NCBI RefSeq assembly: GCF_003967275.1
Contig: NZ_AP018721.1
Location: forward strand, 2,656,637-2,720,636
Reading direction: 5' to 3'
Length of the DNA stretch: 64,000 bases
Origin: Sulfuritortus calidifontis
GTDB taxonomy: Bacteria > Pseudomonadota > Gammaproteobacteria > Burkholderiales > Thiobacillaceae
The notes under the pieces were generated by a model. It saw only the letters and a list, made by a program, of their open reading frames with translations. It was not told the DNA's origin and searched no databases. Made by a program: the position numbers and the translations under genes. Positions 33,536-41,329 of this stretch are shown here, in pieces (positions within the stretch are counted from its first letter, which is position 1; every line of letters begins with the position of its first letter).

Positions 33536-33766
33536 TCAAATCAGCTCCGCGATGCGGCAGCCCGCGCAGTCCTCGCGCGGGCAGGCGCTGCAGATCGCGT
33601 CGGCATCCAGCGCCGCGGCGCGCCTCTCCTGCTCGACGATCGCCACCAGCGCTTCGTATCTCGTCTTGAGCTCCTGCGCGCCGCGGTAGCTGCCGCCGCG
33701 CAGCTCGCTCGCCGTGCTCTTGGCGCAACCAAGCACGGCCTGGATGTCCGCCAGCCGCAGCGCCAT
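33536..33766 (-). CDS. small HTH / Cys-cluster phage protein
   Basis: A 76-residue protein starting with a helix-turn-helix (MALRLADIQAVLGCAKSTAS, ELRGGSYRG) and ending with a four-cysteine cluster CSACPREDCAGC that could bind zinc. It begins 3 bases after the MuB-like stop. Such proteins follow MuB in B3-like phages; function unknown. Confidence 0.72.
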   Translation of the reverse strand: MALRLADIQAVLGCAKSTASELRGGSYRGAQELKTRYEALVAIVEQERRAAALDADAICSACPREDCAGCRIAELI

Positions 33767-33769
33767 GCA

Positions 33770-34537
33770 TCACGCCTCCACCGCATGCCGGTTCGCGCTC
33801 CAGGCCAGCGCCGCATCGAGCACCGGCATGGTCAGCGCCGTCACCCCCTGCGCATCCATGATCGAGCGGCACTCCTGCGCGATCTCCAGCGCGTCGCGCC
33901 ACACGCCCTTGCGCGCGCCGATCCAGAAGCGCGTGATCACCTCCTTGTCCTGGCACTCGCCCACGATGGGCCGCAGCACGTGCGCGTACGTCTCGGCGCG
34001 GTCGAGCAGCCCCATGCGGCATCGCTTGGCGCCGATGCGGCTGCCCAGCTGCACCAGGTAGTCGCGGCTTTTGGGGCTTGCGAACTGCCGCTCGTAGAGT
34101 TCCGTGCCCACCAGCAGCACGCCCACGTTGCACTCGTCGGCCAGGTAGCGCAGCGCCTCCAGCCCGCGCCAGTTGAGCTTGTTGGCCTCGTCCACCACCA
34201 GGAGCCGCCGCGTCTCGGGGTCGGCCTCGCGCCGCTCGGCCAGCATCCTGTCCGCCGCGCCGTGGCCTTCGATGCCCAGCGCCGCCGCCGCTTCGCGCAG
34301 CAGCTGATGCCGGGTGATCCCGCCCCAGCAGGCGATGCGCACCCCACCCAGTCTGGCGGCGATCTCCTTGGTCGCCGTGGTCTTGCCCGTGCCGGGGCTG
34401 CCCACGATCTCGCCGATGGGGTGATCGGCCGCCATCACCCGCCGCGCCGTCAGCAGCGCCTCCTTCATGTACTTCGTCTCGCGCCGCTTGGCCGCATTCG
34501 TCTCATGCAATGCGTGCACGTTGCCCTCTTTGCTCAT
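33770..34537 (-). CDS. MuB-like transposition ATPase
   Basis: A 255-residue AAA ATPase that binds target DNA and activates the transposase. Walker A is GSPGTGKTTA (about 47-56) and Walker B LLVVDEANKLN; LLVGTELYERQF contains a sensor-like Thr. A C-terminal part (DALEIAQECRSIMDAQG) follows. The start at 34537 overlaps the transposase stop (ATGA), so the two are coupled. The 20-bp phage motif lies just inside the gene (34500-34519) and encodes VHALHET. Confidence 0.92.
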   Translation of the reverse strand: MSKEGNVHALHETNAAKRRETKYMKEALLTARRVMAADHPIGEIVGSPGTGKTTATKEIAARLGGVRIACWGGITRHQLLREAAAALGIEGHGAADRMLAERREADPETRRLLVVDEANKLNWRGLEALRYLADECNVGVLLVGTELYERQFASPKSRDYLVQLGSRIGAKRCRMGLLDRAETYAHVLRPIVGECQDKEVITRFWIGARKGVWRDALEIAQECRSIMDAQGVTALTMPVLDAALAWSANRHAVEA

Positions 34538-36987
34538 GCCATTCTCCTTTCGTCGTTTTCCAGCCACAGGCGGACCTCATCCGCCTCCTCGTCCACCACC
34601 CCGTGGCGGTTGGCCACGAGGTCCGGGTTCCTGGGCAGCGCCCGCGCGAGCGCCGCCTCGAGCTGCGCCTGCCGCGCCGCCACCATCTGCTGCGCATCTG
34701 CGGTGAGCTGCACCTTCGCCGCCCGGCGGCTCGCCTCCTCGACCACCTCGGCCACGCCGCCGAGCCGCGCGAACTCGTCCATGAGCTCGCGCGGGTCGAG
34801 CCAGGCCACCTGCCCGCGCATCACCTCCACCACCTGCCGCGCCTCGCTGGCGAGCTTGGCGGCGAACTTCGCGCCCTCCGGGTCGCCCCAGGCGAACACC
34901 GGCATCGCCAGCGCAACATGCACGCGCCCGCCAGCCCACACATACGCCGCATCCGGCGCGTGGCGCGGCCAGCGCACGACCACCTTCTCGCCGTCGAAAG
35001 CGATCAAGTCCTTGCTGTAATACGTCCAGCCGCCCACCCGCACCTGCCCCATGCGGCAGCGCACCTCGTGCGTCTCGCCGAACGCGAACCCAAGCGCCTC
35101 CGCGTCCACTTGGTAGGGCACGAAGCCATCCGCCAGGAACTCGCCCATCTTCTCCGCCGGGCTCTTGCCGTCCAGGTGCCCGCTCTGCGGCGTGGCGTTG
35201 TAGGCCGCCACCGCCTGGGCGAGAAAGCCCTTCAAGTCTTCAACCGGCACCGCTGTCACACCCTTACCGAGCGTCGCCACCTTCTTGCGCATCCGGTCCG
35301 ACCCTGAAAACGCCGGGTGCCAGCCCATGAAGTGCAGGAGGTTGCCGAAAGCGCCCTCGATGAGCTTGGCGCGCGGCTTGAAGGGGATCGAGCGCGTGAC
35401 GATGCCGTAGTGCTCGGCGGCCATGTGCGCATCCCACGTGCCGCCGAACGCCCCGCCGGTCAGCCGGGTGAGTTCCGCCCAGGCATCGAGCATCGTCGTC
35501 CACGAGAATTCCGACCCGTTGTCCAGATACAGACGCCTGGGCATGCCAAACGGCGCGCTCTGGCATATGGCGGTGAATGAGAGCGCCACATGGTCGCGCC
35601 GCACGCCGCCGCCCTTGCCCGGCAGATGGCCGGTGATGTGGATCATGTTGGTCGCCGCATCCATCCAGGCGATCAGCCGCGCCCAGGCGATCTCGCCATC
35701 GGGCCGCAGCACCGGGATGTCGGCGGGAGAGACGTCGCCGAACACGCAGTCGCCAGGCTTGAGCGCCGCGCGCGTGCGCATCACCGCGGGCGTGCGGTCG
35801 TAGAACCCCTTGGCGTCGCGGTCTTTGAGCGCCACCAGGCTGTAGCGCCGCTCGCCATCGACGAACCGGCGCGGCAGCCGGCACACCCGCTTGGCCACCG
35901 TCTCCGCGCAGCCGGTGGCCTCCACCGTCAGCCTGATTAGCACCGGCTGCGCCAAGAGCGCCACCTGCCGCCAGCCATTCTTGCCCTGCTGCGCCCACAG
36001 CCCGCGCACCGCGCGCGCCATCTCGGCGGCAATTTCCAGCAGCTTGTCCTCCGGCACCATCGCCCCGCGCATGAAGGTCTCCCACGCCTCGGCGATGATC
36101 ACCCGCGCCTGCCCACGGTCTGCGCGAGGCTTCTCCACCAGCGCCTTGTCACCGCCCTGGCGGTACGCCTTGACCCATCGATAGAGAGTGGCAGCCGTCG
36201 TGCCGTGGCTCTTCGCGTGCCGCTCGATCGCCGTGCGGCCCGCGATCTCGCCCTTGAGGATGGGCGTGATGATCATCTTGCGCCGCGCCGCCTCGATCAG
36301 CCGCGCCTCGTCTGGCCGGATGGGCGACTCGCCCCCAGGGGTGAGCCCACCCGCGCCGGTGGCCGCCGGGCTGGTATCGACGGGGAGAGGGCAACGCCCC
36401 GCCGGGATGGGCTCGCCGCTGGGGGCGGGAAGGGGGGCGGGAAGGGGAGCTACATTTGGCGTAGCGGGCGTCACCGCACCCTCTCCCCGCGCCGGTTGAA
36501 CACCTGGAGCGCCGCCTCCGGACACTCCAGCAGCACCGAGGCCGCCGCCTCGTGCCGGCAGCCGTATATCGAGTCCTGCCGACAGTGCGTCCAGTCCCGC
36601 CGCACCGCCCAGCGCAGCAGCCACCGCACCGGCGACGCCGGGCTGCCATTGCCCATCCGCTCGATCACCGCCACCAGCCTGCCCTGGCCGTCCATGTAGC
36701 AGTACTGCATCGTGTTCTCCTGTCTGTGAAAACCGCGCCAGCGCCTGGCGCGCCTGCCAAAGCTCAACCGCCTGGCGCACATCGATCGACTTCCCTCGCC
36801 GCCTGAAGGCCGTCGGCAGATCCTCCACCCGCCAGCGCTTCGCCCCGCCCAGGCCAGCCCGGTCGTGATGCGGCGGCCAGTCGGGGGAGGCGGTCCATTT
36901 ATTGCGCACCGTGTGGTAATCCACGCCCACCGCCTCGGCGATGGCGGCCAGATCGACCAGATCAGAAGCGGAACGCGTTGTGCTCAT
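34534..36987 (-). CDS. MuA-like DDE transposase
   Basis: Open for 817 codons. The N-terminal 75 residues have a Mu-type DNA-binding pattern (LAAIAEAVGVDYHTVRNKW, GAKRWRVEDLPTAFRRRG). From about 230 come a helix-turn-helix (GTTAATLYRWVKAYRQGGDK), then the DDE core: Asp in VFGDVSPAD, Asp in LYLDNGSEF, Glu in KLIEGAFGNL, and a Mu-type C-terminal barrel (GFAFGETHEVRCRMGQVRVG). Residues about 100-170 are Gly/Ala-rich and overlie another gene in the +1 frame. Translation from a GTG at 36474, which overlaps that gene's stop (GTGA), would give a 646-residue protein close to MuA size but without the N-terminal domain. The ATG at 36987 has GGAGC upstream. Confidence 0.9.
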   Translation of the reverse strand: MSTTRSASDLVDLAAIAEAVGVDYHTVRNKWTASPDWPPHHDRAGLGGAKRWRVEDLPTAFRRRGKSIDVRQAVELWQARQALARFSQTGEHDAVLLHGRPGQAGGGDRADGQWQPGVAGAVAAALGGAAGLDALSAGLDIRLPARGGGLGAAGVSGGGAPGVQPARGEGAVTPATPNVAPLPAPLPAPSGEPIPAGRCPLPVDTSPAATGAGGLTPGGESPIRPDEARLIEAARRKMIITPILKGEIAGRTAIERHAKSHGTTAATLYRWVKAYRQGGDKALVEKPRADRGQARVIIAEAWETFMRGAMVPEDKLLEIAAEMARAVRGLWAQQGKNGWRQVALLAQPVLIRLTVEATGCAETVAKRVCRLPRRFVDGERRYSLVALKDRDAKGFYDRTPAVMRTRAALKPGDCVFGDVSPADIPVLRPDGEIAWARLIAWMDAATNMIHITGHLPGKGGGVRRDHVALSFTAICQSAPFGMPRRLYLDNGSEFSWTTMLDAWAELTRLTGGAFGGTWDAHMAAEHYGIVTRSIPFKPRAKLIEGAFGNLLHFMGWHPAFSGSDRMRKKVATLGKGVTAVPVEDLKGFLAQAVAAYNATPQSGHLDGKSPAEKMGEFLADGFVPYQVDAEALGFAFGETHEVRCRMGQVRVGGWTYYSKDLIAFDGEKVVVRWPRHAPDAAYVWAGGRVHVALAMPVFAWGDPEGAKFAAKLASEARQVVEVMRGQVAWLDPRELMDEFARLGGVAEVVEEASRRAAKVQLTADAQQMVAARQAQLEAALARALPRNPDLVANRHGVVDEEADEVRLWLENDERRMA
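36471..36710 (-). CDS. 79-residue gene in the +1 frame inside the transposase gene
   Basis: MQYCYMDGQGRLVAVIERMG is followed by WLLRWAVRRDWTHCRQDSIY and a C-terminus VFNRRGERVR. Unlike the Gly/Ala-rich frame it overlaps, it has balanced composition, GGAG five bases before its ATG, and a TGA that overlaps a GTG of the transposase frame (GTGA). That makes it a likely real gene, with the transposase possibly restarting behind it. No family recognised. Confidence 0.5.
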   Translation of the reverse strand: MQYCYMDGQGRLVAVIERMGNGSPASPVRWLLRWAVRRDWTHCRQDSIYGCRHEAAASVLLECPEAALQVFNRRGERVR

Positions 36988-37330
36988 GATCAAAGAGCTC
37001 CGGTGCGCGGCGGCCAAACGCCTCGATCTCCTCGTAGATCACGTCGCTGTGCATATCCAGATCGCACAGCGGCAACAGCGCGTCATGTTCGATGCGCCAC
37101 AACGCCTCGCGCGCCTGGATCGCTGCCCACACCGCCGCACCCAGGGAGAAATCGGCGCTCACCTTCTTTCCTGCAGCCTTCGCCCGCGCCACGAGTGCGT
37201 GATAAAGCAGATGTCCCCAGGCCTGTTCCAGAGTCATCTCTGGTCGCTCCTCGGCATCTGCCGCGACCTTGTCGAGCACTTCCTTCACGTCCCAGTCCAT
37301 CAGCGGATACGGCAACATGCTCCCGGTCAT
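36962..37330 (-). CDS. hypothetical early phage protein
   Basis: A 122-residue acidic, helical protein (VKEVLDKVAADAEERPEMTL, EQAWGHLLYHALVARAKAAG, VIYEEIEAFGRRAPELFDHE). It overlaps the Ner-like gene by ATGA and the transposase start by 26 bases. Small genes of unknown function are usual between ner and A in transposable phages. No family recognised. Confidence 0.7.
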   Translation of the reverse strand: MTGSMLPYPLMDWDVKEVLDKVAADAEERPEMTLEQAWGHLLYHALVARAKAAGKKVSADFSLGAAVWAAIQAREALWRIEHDALLPLCDLDMHSDVIYEEIEAFGRRAPELFDHEHNAFRF

Positions 37331-37608
37331 GACCGCACCCCACCGCGCGCAGCCTGCCGAAGCAGCGCGATCAGTTCCTCCGCGCTCGCATCCTTGGGCG
37401 GGATCACCCCGTCCTTGATGCCCAGCGCCACCGCCACCCTGTGCGTGTCGCCGCGCACGCCAACCAGCCGCCCGCGCACCACCTCATTGACGATCCTGGG
37501 GTTCACCCCAAGGGCCCGCGCCAGCGCCGTCTGGGAAATCCCCAGCCGCTCGATGGCCTCGCGCGCGCGGCGCGCGCGCTCCTTATCAATCCGCACCGTC
37601 TCTGCCAT
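37327..37608 (-). CDS. Ner-like HTH regulator
   Basis: A 93-residue DNA-binding protein with a helix-turn-helix (IERLGISQTALARALGVNPR, IVNEVVRGRLVG) and the segment GDTHRVAVALGIKDG. As the first gene of the early operon, beside the operator and divergent from the repressor, it is likely the Cro/Ner equivalent that lowers early transcription. GAGG eight bases before the ATG fixes the start. Confidence 0.85.
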   Translation of the reverse strand: MAETVRIDKERARRAREAIERLGISQTALARALGVNPRIVNEVVRGRLVGVRGDTHRVAVALGIKDGVIPPKDASAEELIALLRQAARGGVRS

Positions 37609-37644
37609 ACTGCCACCTCGTGGAAGTTGAAACGTCACGGTGGG

Positions 37645-37674
37645 AAGTATGGTTCAAAATTTTGAACCTTGCAA
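37645..37674 (-). promoter_or_regulatory. early promoter with a perfect palindromic operator
   Basis: TTGCAA (37669-37674) and CATACT (37646-37651) are 17 bases apart on the minus strand and fit -35 and -10 boxes for the early operon. The spacer is almost filled by the perfect 18-bp palindrome GGTTCAAAATTTTGAACC (37651-37668), the likely repressor or Ner site. A partial second copy, CAGAATTTTGAT, overlaps the repressor start (37687-37698). Confidence 0.7.
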
Positions 37675-37683
37675 GGGGGTGTG

Positions 37684-38076
37684 GTGCAGAATTTTGATAG
37701 AGGGAGCCGCCTGCGTGAGGAAAGAGAACGGCTTGGCCTAAGTCAGACTGATTTCGCCTCTATTGGAGGCGCGTCAAAGGGGTCTCAAATTCTTTACGAG
37801 AAGGGCAAGCCGCCAACTGCGGATTACCTTGCTGCAATCGCCGACGCAGGTGCCGATGTCACCTACATCCTCACCGGCAGCCGCGAGCGGCCCGCCTCGG
37901 AACTCACCGATCGCGCGCGCCTTCAGGCCGCCATCGAGGTCATCGAGGAAGGCCTGGGCGACAAGCACCTGCCGCCGGACAAAAAAGCCGAAGCCATCTT
38001 GGTCGCCTACGAGCTGCTCGCCGAGCCCGCCGCCACCCGCGCCAAGGTCATCGAGCTCATCCGCCGTGTGGCGTGA
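37684..38076 (+). CDS. phage repressor (XRE-family HTH)
   Basis: A 130-residue protein. The N-terminal helix-turn-helix (RLREERERLGLSQTDFASIG, TADYLAAIADAGADVTYILT) is typical of XRE-type phage repressors; the C-terminus (VIEEGLGDKHLPPDKKAEAI) may oligomerise and there is no LexA-like autocleavage domain. GTG at 37684 is chosen because AAGGGGG stands four bases upstream; GTG 37681 and TTG 37669 are alternatives. It is divergent from the early operon and should hold the prophage in lysogeny by binding the palindrome at 37651. Confidence 0.85.
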   Translation: MQNFDRGSRLREERERLGLSQTDFASIGGASKGSQILYEKGKPPTADYLAAIADAGADVTYILTGSRERPASELTDRARLQAAIEVIEEGLGDKHLPPDKKAEAILVAYELLAEPAATRAKVIELIRRVA

Positions 38077-38078
38077 AC

Positions 38079-38187
38079 GGGTGCAAGTTATCGGGTGCAA
38101 GTTCGCCAAAGGGTGCAAGTTATCGGGTGCAAGTTCGCCAAAGGGTGCAAGTTATCGGGTGCAAGTTCAAAACTCGAACTTGCACCC
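38079..38187 (+). repeat. array of six GGGTGCAAGTT repeats plus one inverted copy
   Basis: Direct copies start at 38079, 38093, 38111, 38125, 38143 and 38157, in alternating spacing of 14 and 18 bases (a 32-bp unit repeated almost three times); an inverted copy AACTTGCACCC ends the array at 38177-38187. It lies between the repressor stop and the next gene. The regular spacing could bind a protein; a polymerase-slippage array is also possible. Confidence 0.8.
38157..38187 (+). terminator. hairpin after the repressor gene, possible terminator
   Basis: GGGTGCAAGTTC and GAACTTGCACCC form a perfect 12-bp stem with a 7-base loop, followed by only three T. It could end repressor transcription or regulate the ORF6C-like gene 28 bases downstream. 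The upstream direct repeats could pair with the same inverted copy and give alternative stems. Confidence 0.45.
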
Positions 38188-38215
38188 TTTCATCAACCAG
38201 CACAGGGGAGAAACG

Positions 38216-38827
38216 ATGGAAGACAAGAAGCAGAAGCTCATCGAGATCGTGCGCGGCGCGGCCAGAAAGACGACCCGCCGCAAGCCCGCCCGGCCCGCGC
38301 CCGCCGTGCGCATCGAGGGCAGCCACAACATCGTCGGCGACGGCAACACCGTCATCCACGCCCAGACCGTGCGCCCGCGCAACACCATCGATCCGCGCGC
38401 CTCAGAGCTGTCGGAAGCCCAGAAGCTGCGCCTGCGCGAGCTGCTCAATGAGTGGATCGCCGTCCACAACACCGTCCGCACGCGCGCCAGGCCGCTCACC
38501 CATGCCGCTGCATGGTCTTCATTTCAAAAGAAATTTCGCGTCACGAGCTATCACATCCTGCCGCTCGCCCGCTTCGACGAAGCCGTCCGCTGGCTCCAGC
38601 AGCAGCGCGCCCGCATCGACGGCATGAAGACCGCGCCACTGCGCGACGCACGCTGGCGCGCCCGCCAGATCGCCTACATCAAGGCCCGCTGCAAGAACCA
38701 GCTTGGCGATGCCGAACTCTACCGCGCCTACATCCAGCGCCGCTTCTGTAAGTCGTCGCTCGCCGAGCTGACAGACGACGAACTGGCCGCGACACGTGCC
38801 TACATCGCACAAAAGACGCCAGCCTGA
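38216..38827 (+). CDS. ORF6C-like phage regulatory protein
   Basis: A 203-residue basic protein. After a Lys/Arg-rich start and GSHNIVGDGNTVIHAQ, the rest (ELSEAQKLRLRELLNEWIAV, AAAWSSFQKKFRVTSYHILP, FDEAVRWLQQQRARID) resembles the ORF6C domain seen at the C-terminus of phage antirepressor-type proteins. GGGGAG lies five bases before the ATG. It follows the repressor on the same strand, so it is probably expressed in the lysogen. The exact role is unknown. Confidence 0.72.
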   Translation: MEDKKQKLIEIVRGAARKTTRRKPARPAPAVRIEGSHNIVGDGNTVIHAQTVRPRNTIDPRASELSEAQKLRLRELLNEWIAVHNTVRTRARPLTHAAAWSSFQKKFRVTSYHILPLARFDEAVRWLQQQRARIDGMKTAPLRDARWRARQIAYIKARCKNQLGDAELYRAYIQRRFCKSSLAELTDDELAATRAYIAQKTPA

Positions 38828-38870
38828 CGATTCCTTAAACGCCTGTCACGCGCAGAAGTGCGCGCATTTT

Positions 38871-39013
38871 GTCGCATATAATGCGTGCACACCGTGCGCC
38901 CTGTGGATAACACTCTTAACCACTTGATTTCCCGCCATTTCCCACCGCTTCCCGCGATTTCCCGCCCAAATTTTGTCGCACGCATCTCGTCTCAAATAAT
39001 CTTTTCCAACCTA
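38871..39013. repeat. prophage right end with presumed transposase-binding sites
   Basis: Reading inwards: TAGG, nine bases, ATTATTTGAGACG (38988-39013 on the minus strand), then a diverged GATGCGTGCGACAAAA site (about 38972-38987) and, about 80 bases further, the 20-bp motif at 38871-38890, which differs by one base from the left-end copy. The terminal TAG also serves as the stop codon of the interrupted host gene. No gene is seen in 38828-39013. Confidence 0.7.
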
Positions 39014-40423
39014 GCGGCGCCACAGGCTGCACCGCCGGGCCGCAGTCTCGATCACCCACAGGCTGAAATCGTAGATCAGGCCGGTCTGCTCCATGGCCGT
39101 AATGAACATCTCCGAGGGCACGAAGCCGCGCGCCTTGTGCGGCCAGCGGGCCAGGGCCTCGAAGCCGACCAGGGTGCCGCTGGCCGGCGCCAGCTTGGGC
39201 TGGTAGTAGAGCTGGAACTCCTGATGCTGCAGGGCCGCCTGCAAGTCGCTGAGCAGGGCCAGACGGCCGGTGGCGAAGGTATCGTAGCTGGTGTCGTAGA
39301 GCCGGACGTCGTTGCGGTTCTGCTTGGCGACGTACATGGCCGCATCGGCGTGCTTGAGCAAGGCGGTCACGCTGTCGCCATGATCGGGATAGATGGCGAT
39401 GCCGACGCTTGCAGTGGTGGTCACGTCCTGACCACCCAGGGTCACAGGCTGCTTCAAACTTTGCTGCAACTTGTGCGCCATGCGGATCGCGGCCTCGGTC
39501 CCGGTATTGGGCAGAATGCACAGGAATTCATCCCCGCCGATGCGGCCGAGGGTGTCGATCGGCCGCGTCAATCCAGCAAAGCGGGCCGCCACGGCCTTGA
39601 TCAGCTGATCGCCCTCGTCGTGGCCGAGGCTGTCGTTGACGTCCTGGAAGTGATCGAGGTCGATCAGCAGCACCGCGACAGCCTCGCTTGGGCCGGCCAT
39701 GGCCATCTGCCCTTGCAGGCGATCGCGCAGCAGGGAACGGTTGGGCAGGCGCGTCAGCGGATCGTAGAGTGAAAGAAATTCGAGTTCCTGGTTGGCCATG
39801 GCCAGGCGGTTGTTCAGCATTTGCAGCCGGCCCTGATATTCCTCGGCGGCCTGCTGGGCCTCGCGTACCTTCTGCATGGCCATGGCGTTCTCGATGGCGA
39901 TGGCCACTTGGCCGGCGAACAGCGTCAGCACATCGAGATCGCGCTGGGTGAAATCGCCGCCGCCACGCTTGTTGAGGCCGGCGATGCCGCCCAGAAAGTG
40001 TTCGCGCCCGATCAGCGGCACCAGGATCAGGGTGCCCGCCTCTTTCTCCCAGCGAGTCTTTTCCTGCGGGCTCAATTCCTCGAGCACGCCGCGCCACCAC
40101 GGCCGCTTGTGCTTCCAGACCCAGCCACAGACGCCGAAATCGAGCGGCAGCGACTGGCCGACGATCTCTTCGGCGTTCGCGCCGGAGCCGGCGCGGTAGG
40201 TATATTCGTCGCAATCGGGATTGAGCAGGGGAATGAGCACGGTCTCGGCATCGATCAGCTCGCGTGCCCGGTCGACCACCAGTTGCAGCACGGTATCCAG
40301 GTCGAGTTCGCTGCCGACGGCAAGGGCGGTTTCCTTGAGCATGGCGATATCATGCTCGCGCCGTTCGAGCTCGGCCTCGAGCGCAGCGATCCGCGATTCA
40401 CGGCTTGTCGGTTCTTCGGCCAT
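39014..40423 (-). pseudogene. 5' fragment of a GAF-GGDEF-EAL gene split by the prophage
   Basis: Encodes 470 residues: a short coiled coil (ESRIAALEAELERREHDIAM), a GAF domain (about 35-180), a GGDEF domain with RIGGDEF and the inhibitory-site motif RPID, and the first third of an EAL domain with FEALARW. The frame ends at a TAG supplied by the phage end. The rest of the EAL domain lies at 5452-6019. The fragment keeps a complete diguanylate cyclase domain, so disruption may turn a two-way enzyme into a cyclase only (inference). GGGAGG lies ten bases before the ATG. Confidence 0.92.
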
Positions 40424-40567
40424 GCTGATGTTGCCTCCCACCCCGGCCCCTTCAAGGTGCCGGATCTGTTGACAGGTTTAGACCTGCTCTAATGCCTTTC
40501 TAGCACAAGGCCGGATATAGAGGGAGCCCGGCTTGGCAGCAGGGTGGCTATGACCCGGCCTAGCTGA

Positions 40568-41329
40568 TTATTCGAAGAAACCCTTGGACAGCAGCTCCAT
40601 GGTCAGCACCCGGTAGTCGTGGGCGCCGGTGGAATCGGCGGCATAGGCGAAGATGTCCATGCCATGGGCCGGGCTCTCGGCCAGGGCCAGATCGTCGGCG
40701 ATCTTGGCCTCGGTCAGTTCATTGGCATAGCGCTGCTTGAGCGTGGCCAGGGCCTCGCGGCACTGCGGCTTGTCCTCGGCGTAGCGGGTGACCACCATGC
40801 GCCGCTCGATGGCGCGGCCCAAGGGCTTTTCCAGCACGCGCAGGGCGATCTCGGTGCGGTGCAGGCCCTGCATGGCGAGAAAATCCGAGGTCACCGGGAT
40901 CAGCACCCGGTCGGCAGCGAACAAGGCGTTCAATGTCAACACCGACAGGGCCGGGGCGCAGTCCATCAGCACCGGGCTGTTGTCGCCGCCCAATTGGTTC
41001 AGGCCGCTGCGCAGCTTGGCCGCCACGCCCTTGACCCCGCCCAGCATGGAATCGACCTTGGCCAGGTCGGGGTGACCGGGGATGATGCGGATGCCGTTGG
41101 GCAACTGGCGCACCAGCTGGGCCAGGGGTTTGTCGTGCAGGAAATAGGCCGAGGCGCAAGCCTCGCCCGGCAGGCTCTTCAGCCCGAGGGCCAGGCTCAG
41201 ATGGGCCTGGGGATCGAGGTCGATCAGGATGGGTTGACGCTCCAGCATGACCAGCGCCGCCGCCACGTTGAGGGTGGTGGTGGTCTTGCCGACCCCGCCT
41301 TTCTGGTTGAAGACCGCTACGACTGCCAT
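40568..41329 (-). CDS. orphan ParA-family ATPase
   Basis: A 253-residue ATPase with the deviant Walker A KGGVGKTTTTLNVA, ILIDLDPQAHLSLALG and VLMDCAPALSVLTLNAL. It is distinct from the chromosomal ParA encoded at 52769 and has no ParB partner next to it. Such orphans place protein clusters, plasmids or polar complexes. GGAGAC before the ATG is the ribosome site. It ends before the interrupted c-di-GMP gene, but their link is unknown. Confidence 0.85.
   Translation of the reverse strand: MAVVAVFNQKGGVGKTTTTLNVAAALVMLERQPILIDLDPQAHLSLALGLKSLPGEACASAYFLHDKPLAQLVRQLPNGIRIIPGHPDLAKVDSMLGGVKGVAAKLRSGLNQLGGDNSPVLMDCAPALSVLTLNALFAADRVLIPVTSDFLAMQGLHRTEIALRVLEKPLGRAIERRMVVTRYAEDKPQCREALATLKQRYANELTEAKIADDLALAESPAHGMDIFAYAADSTGAHDYRVLTMELLSKGFFE

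Larger units (their letters stand above)
6020..39013. mobile_element. complete Mu-like transposable prophage with a lambda-type tail
   Basis: About 33 kb bounded by 26-bp imperfect inverted ends and a GCGG duplication, inserted in a GAF-GGDEF-EAL gene. It has a repressor and operator, MuA- and MuB-like transposition proteins, a Mor-like activator, Mu-type packaging and head proteins, and lambda M-L-K-I-J-like tail tip proteins with a tape measure and tube but no sheath. This matches B3/D3112-type transposable siphophages. Genes are packed with ATGA or TGATG overlaps and look intact, so it may be inducible (inference). The late operon ends in a diversity-generating retroelement. Confidence 0.93.

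Noticed and set aside
38079..38187. Plasmid-type replication iterons at the GGGTGCAAGTT array
   Set aside because: No replication initiator is encoded nearby and the phage replicates by transposition; a regulatory or neutral repeat is more likely.
6067..38890. CRISPR array suggested by the recurring 20-bp motif
   Set aside because: Copies are thousands of bases apart and mostly inside genes; there are no spacers and no cas genes.
40568..41329. Orphan ParA-like gene as part of the prophage
   Set aside because: It lies outside the right end and beyond the interrupted host gene, with host-like neighbours.
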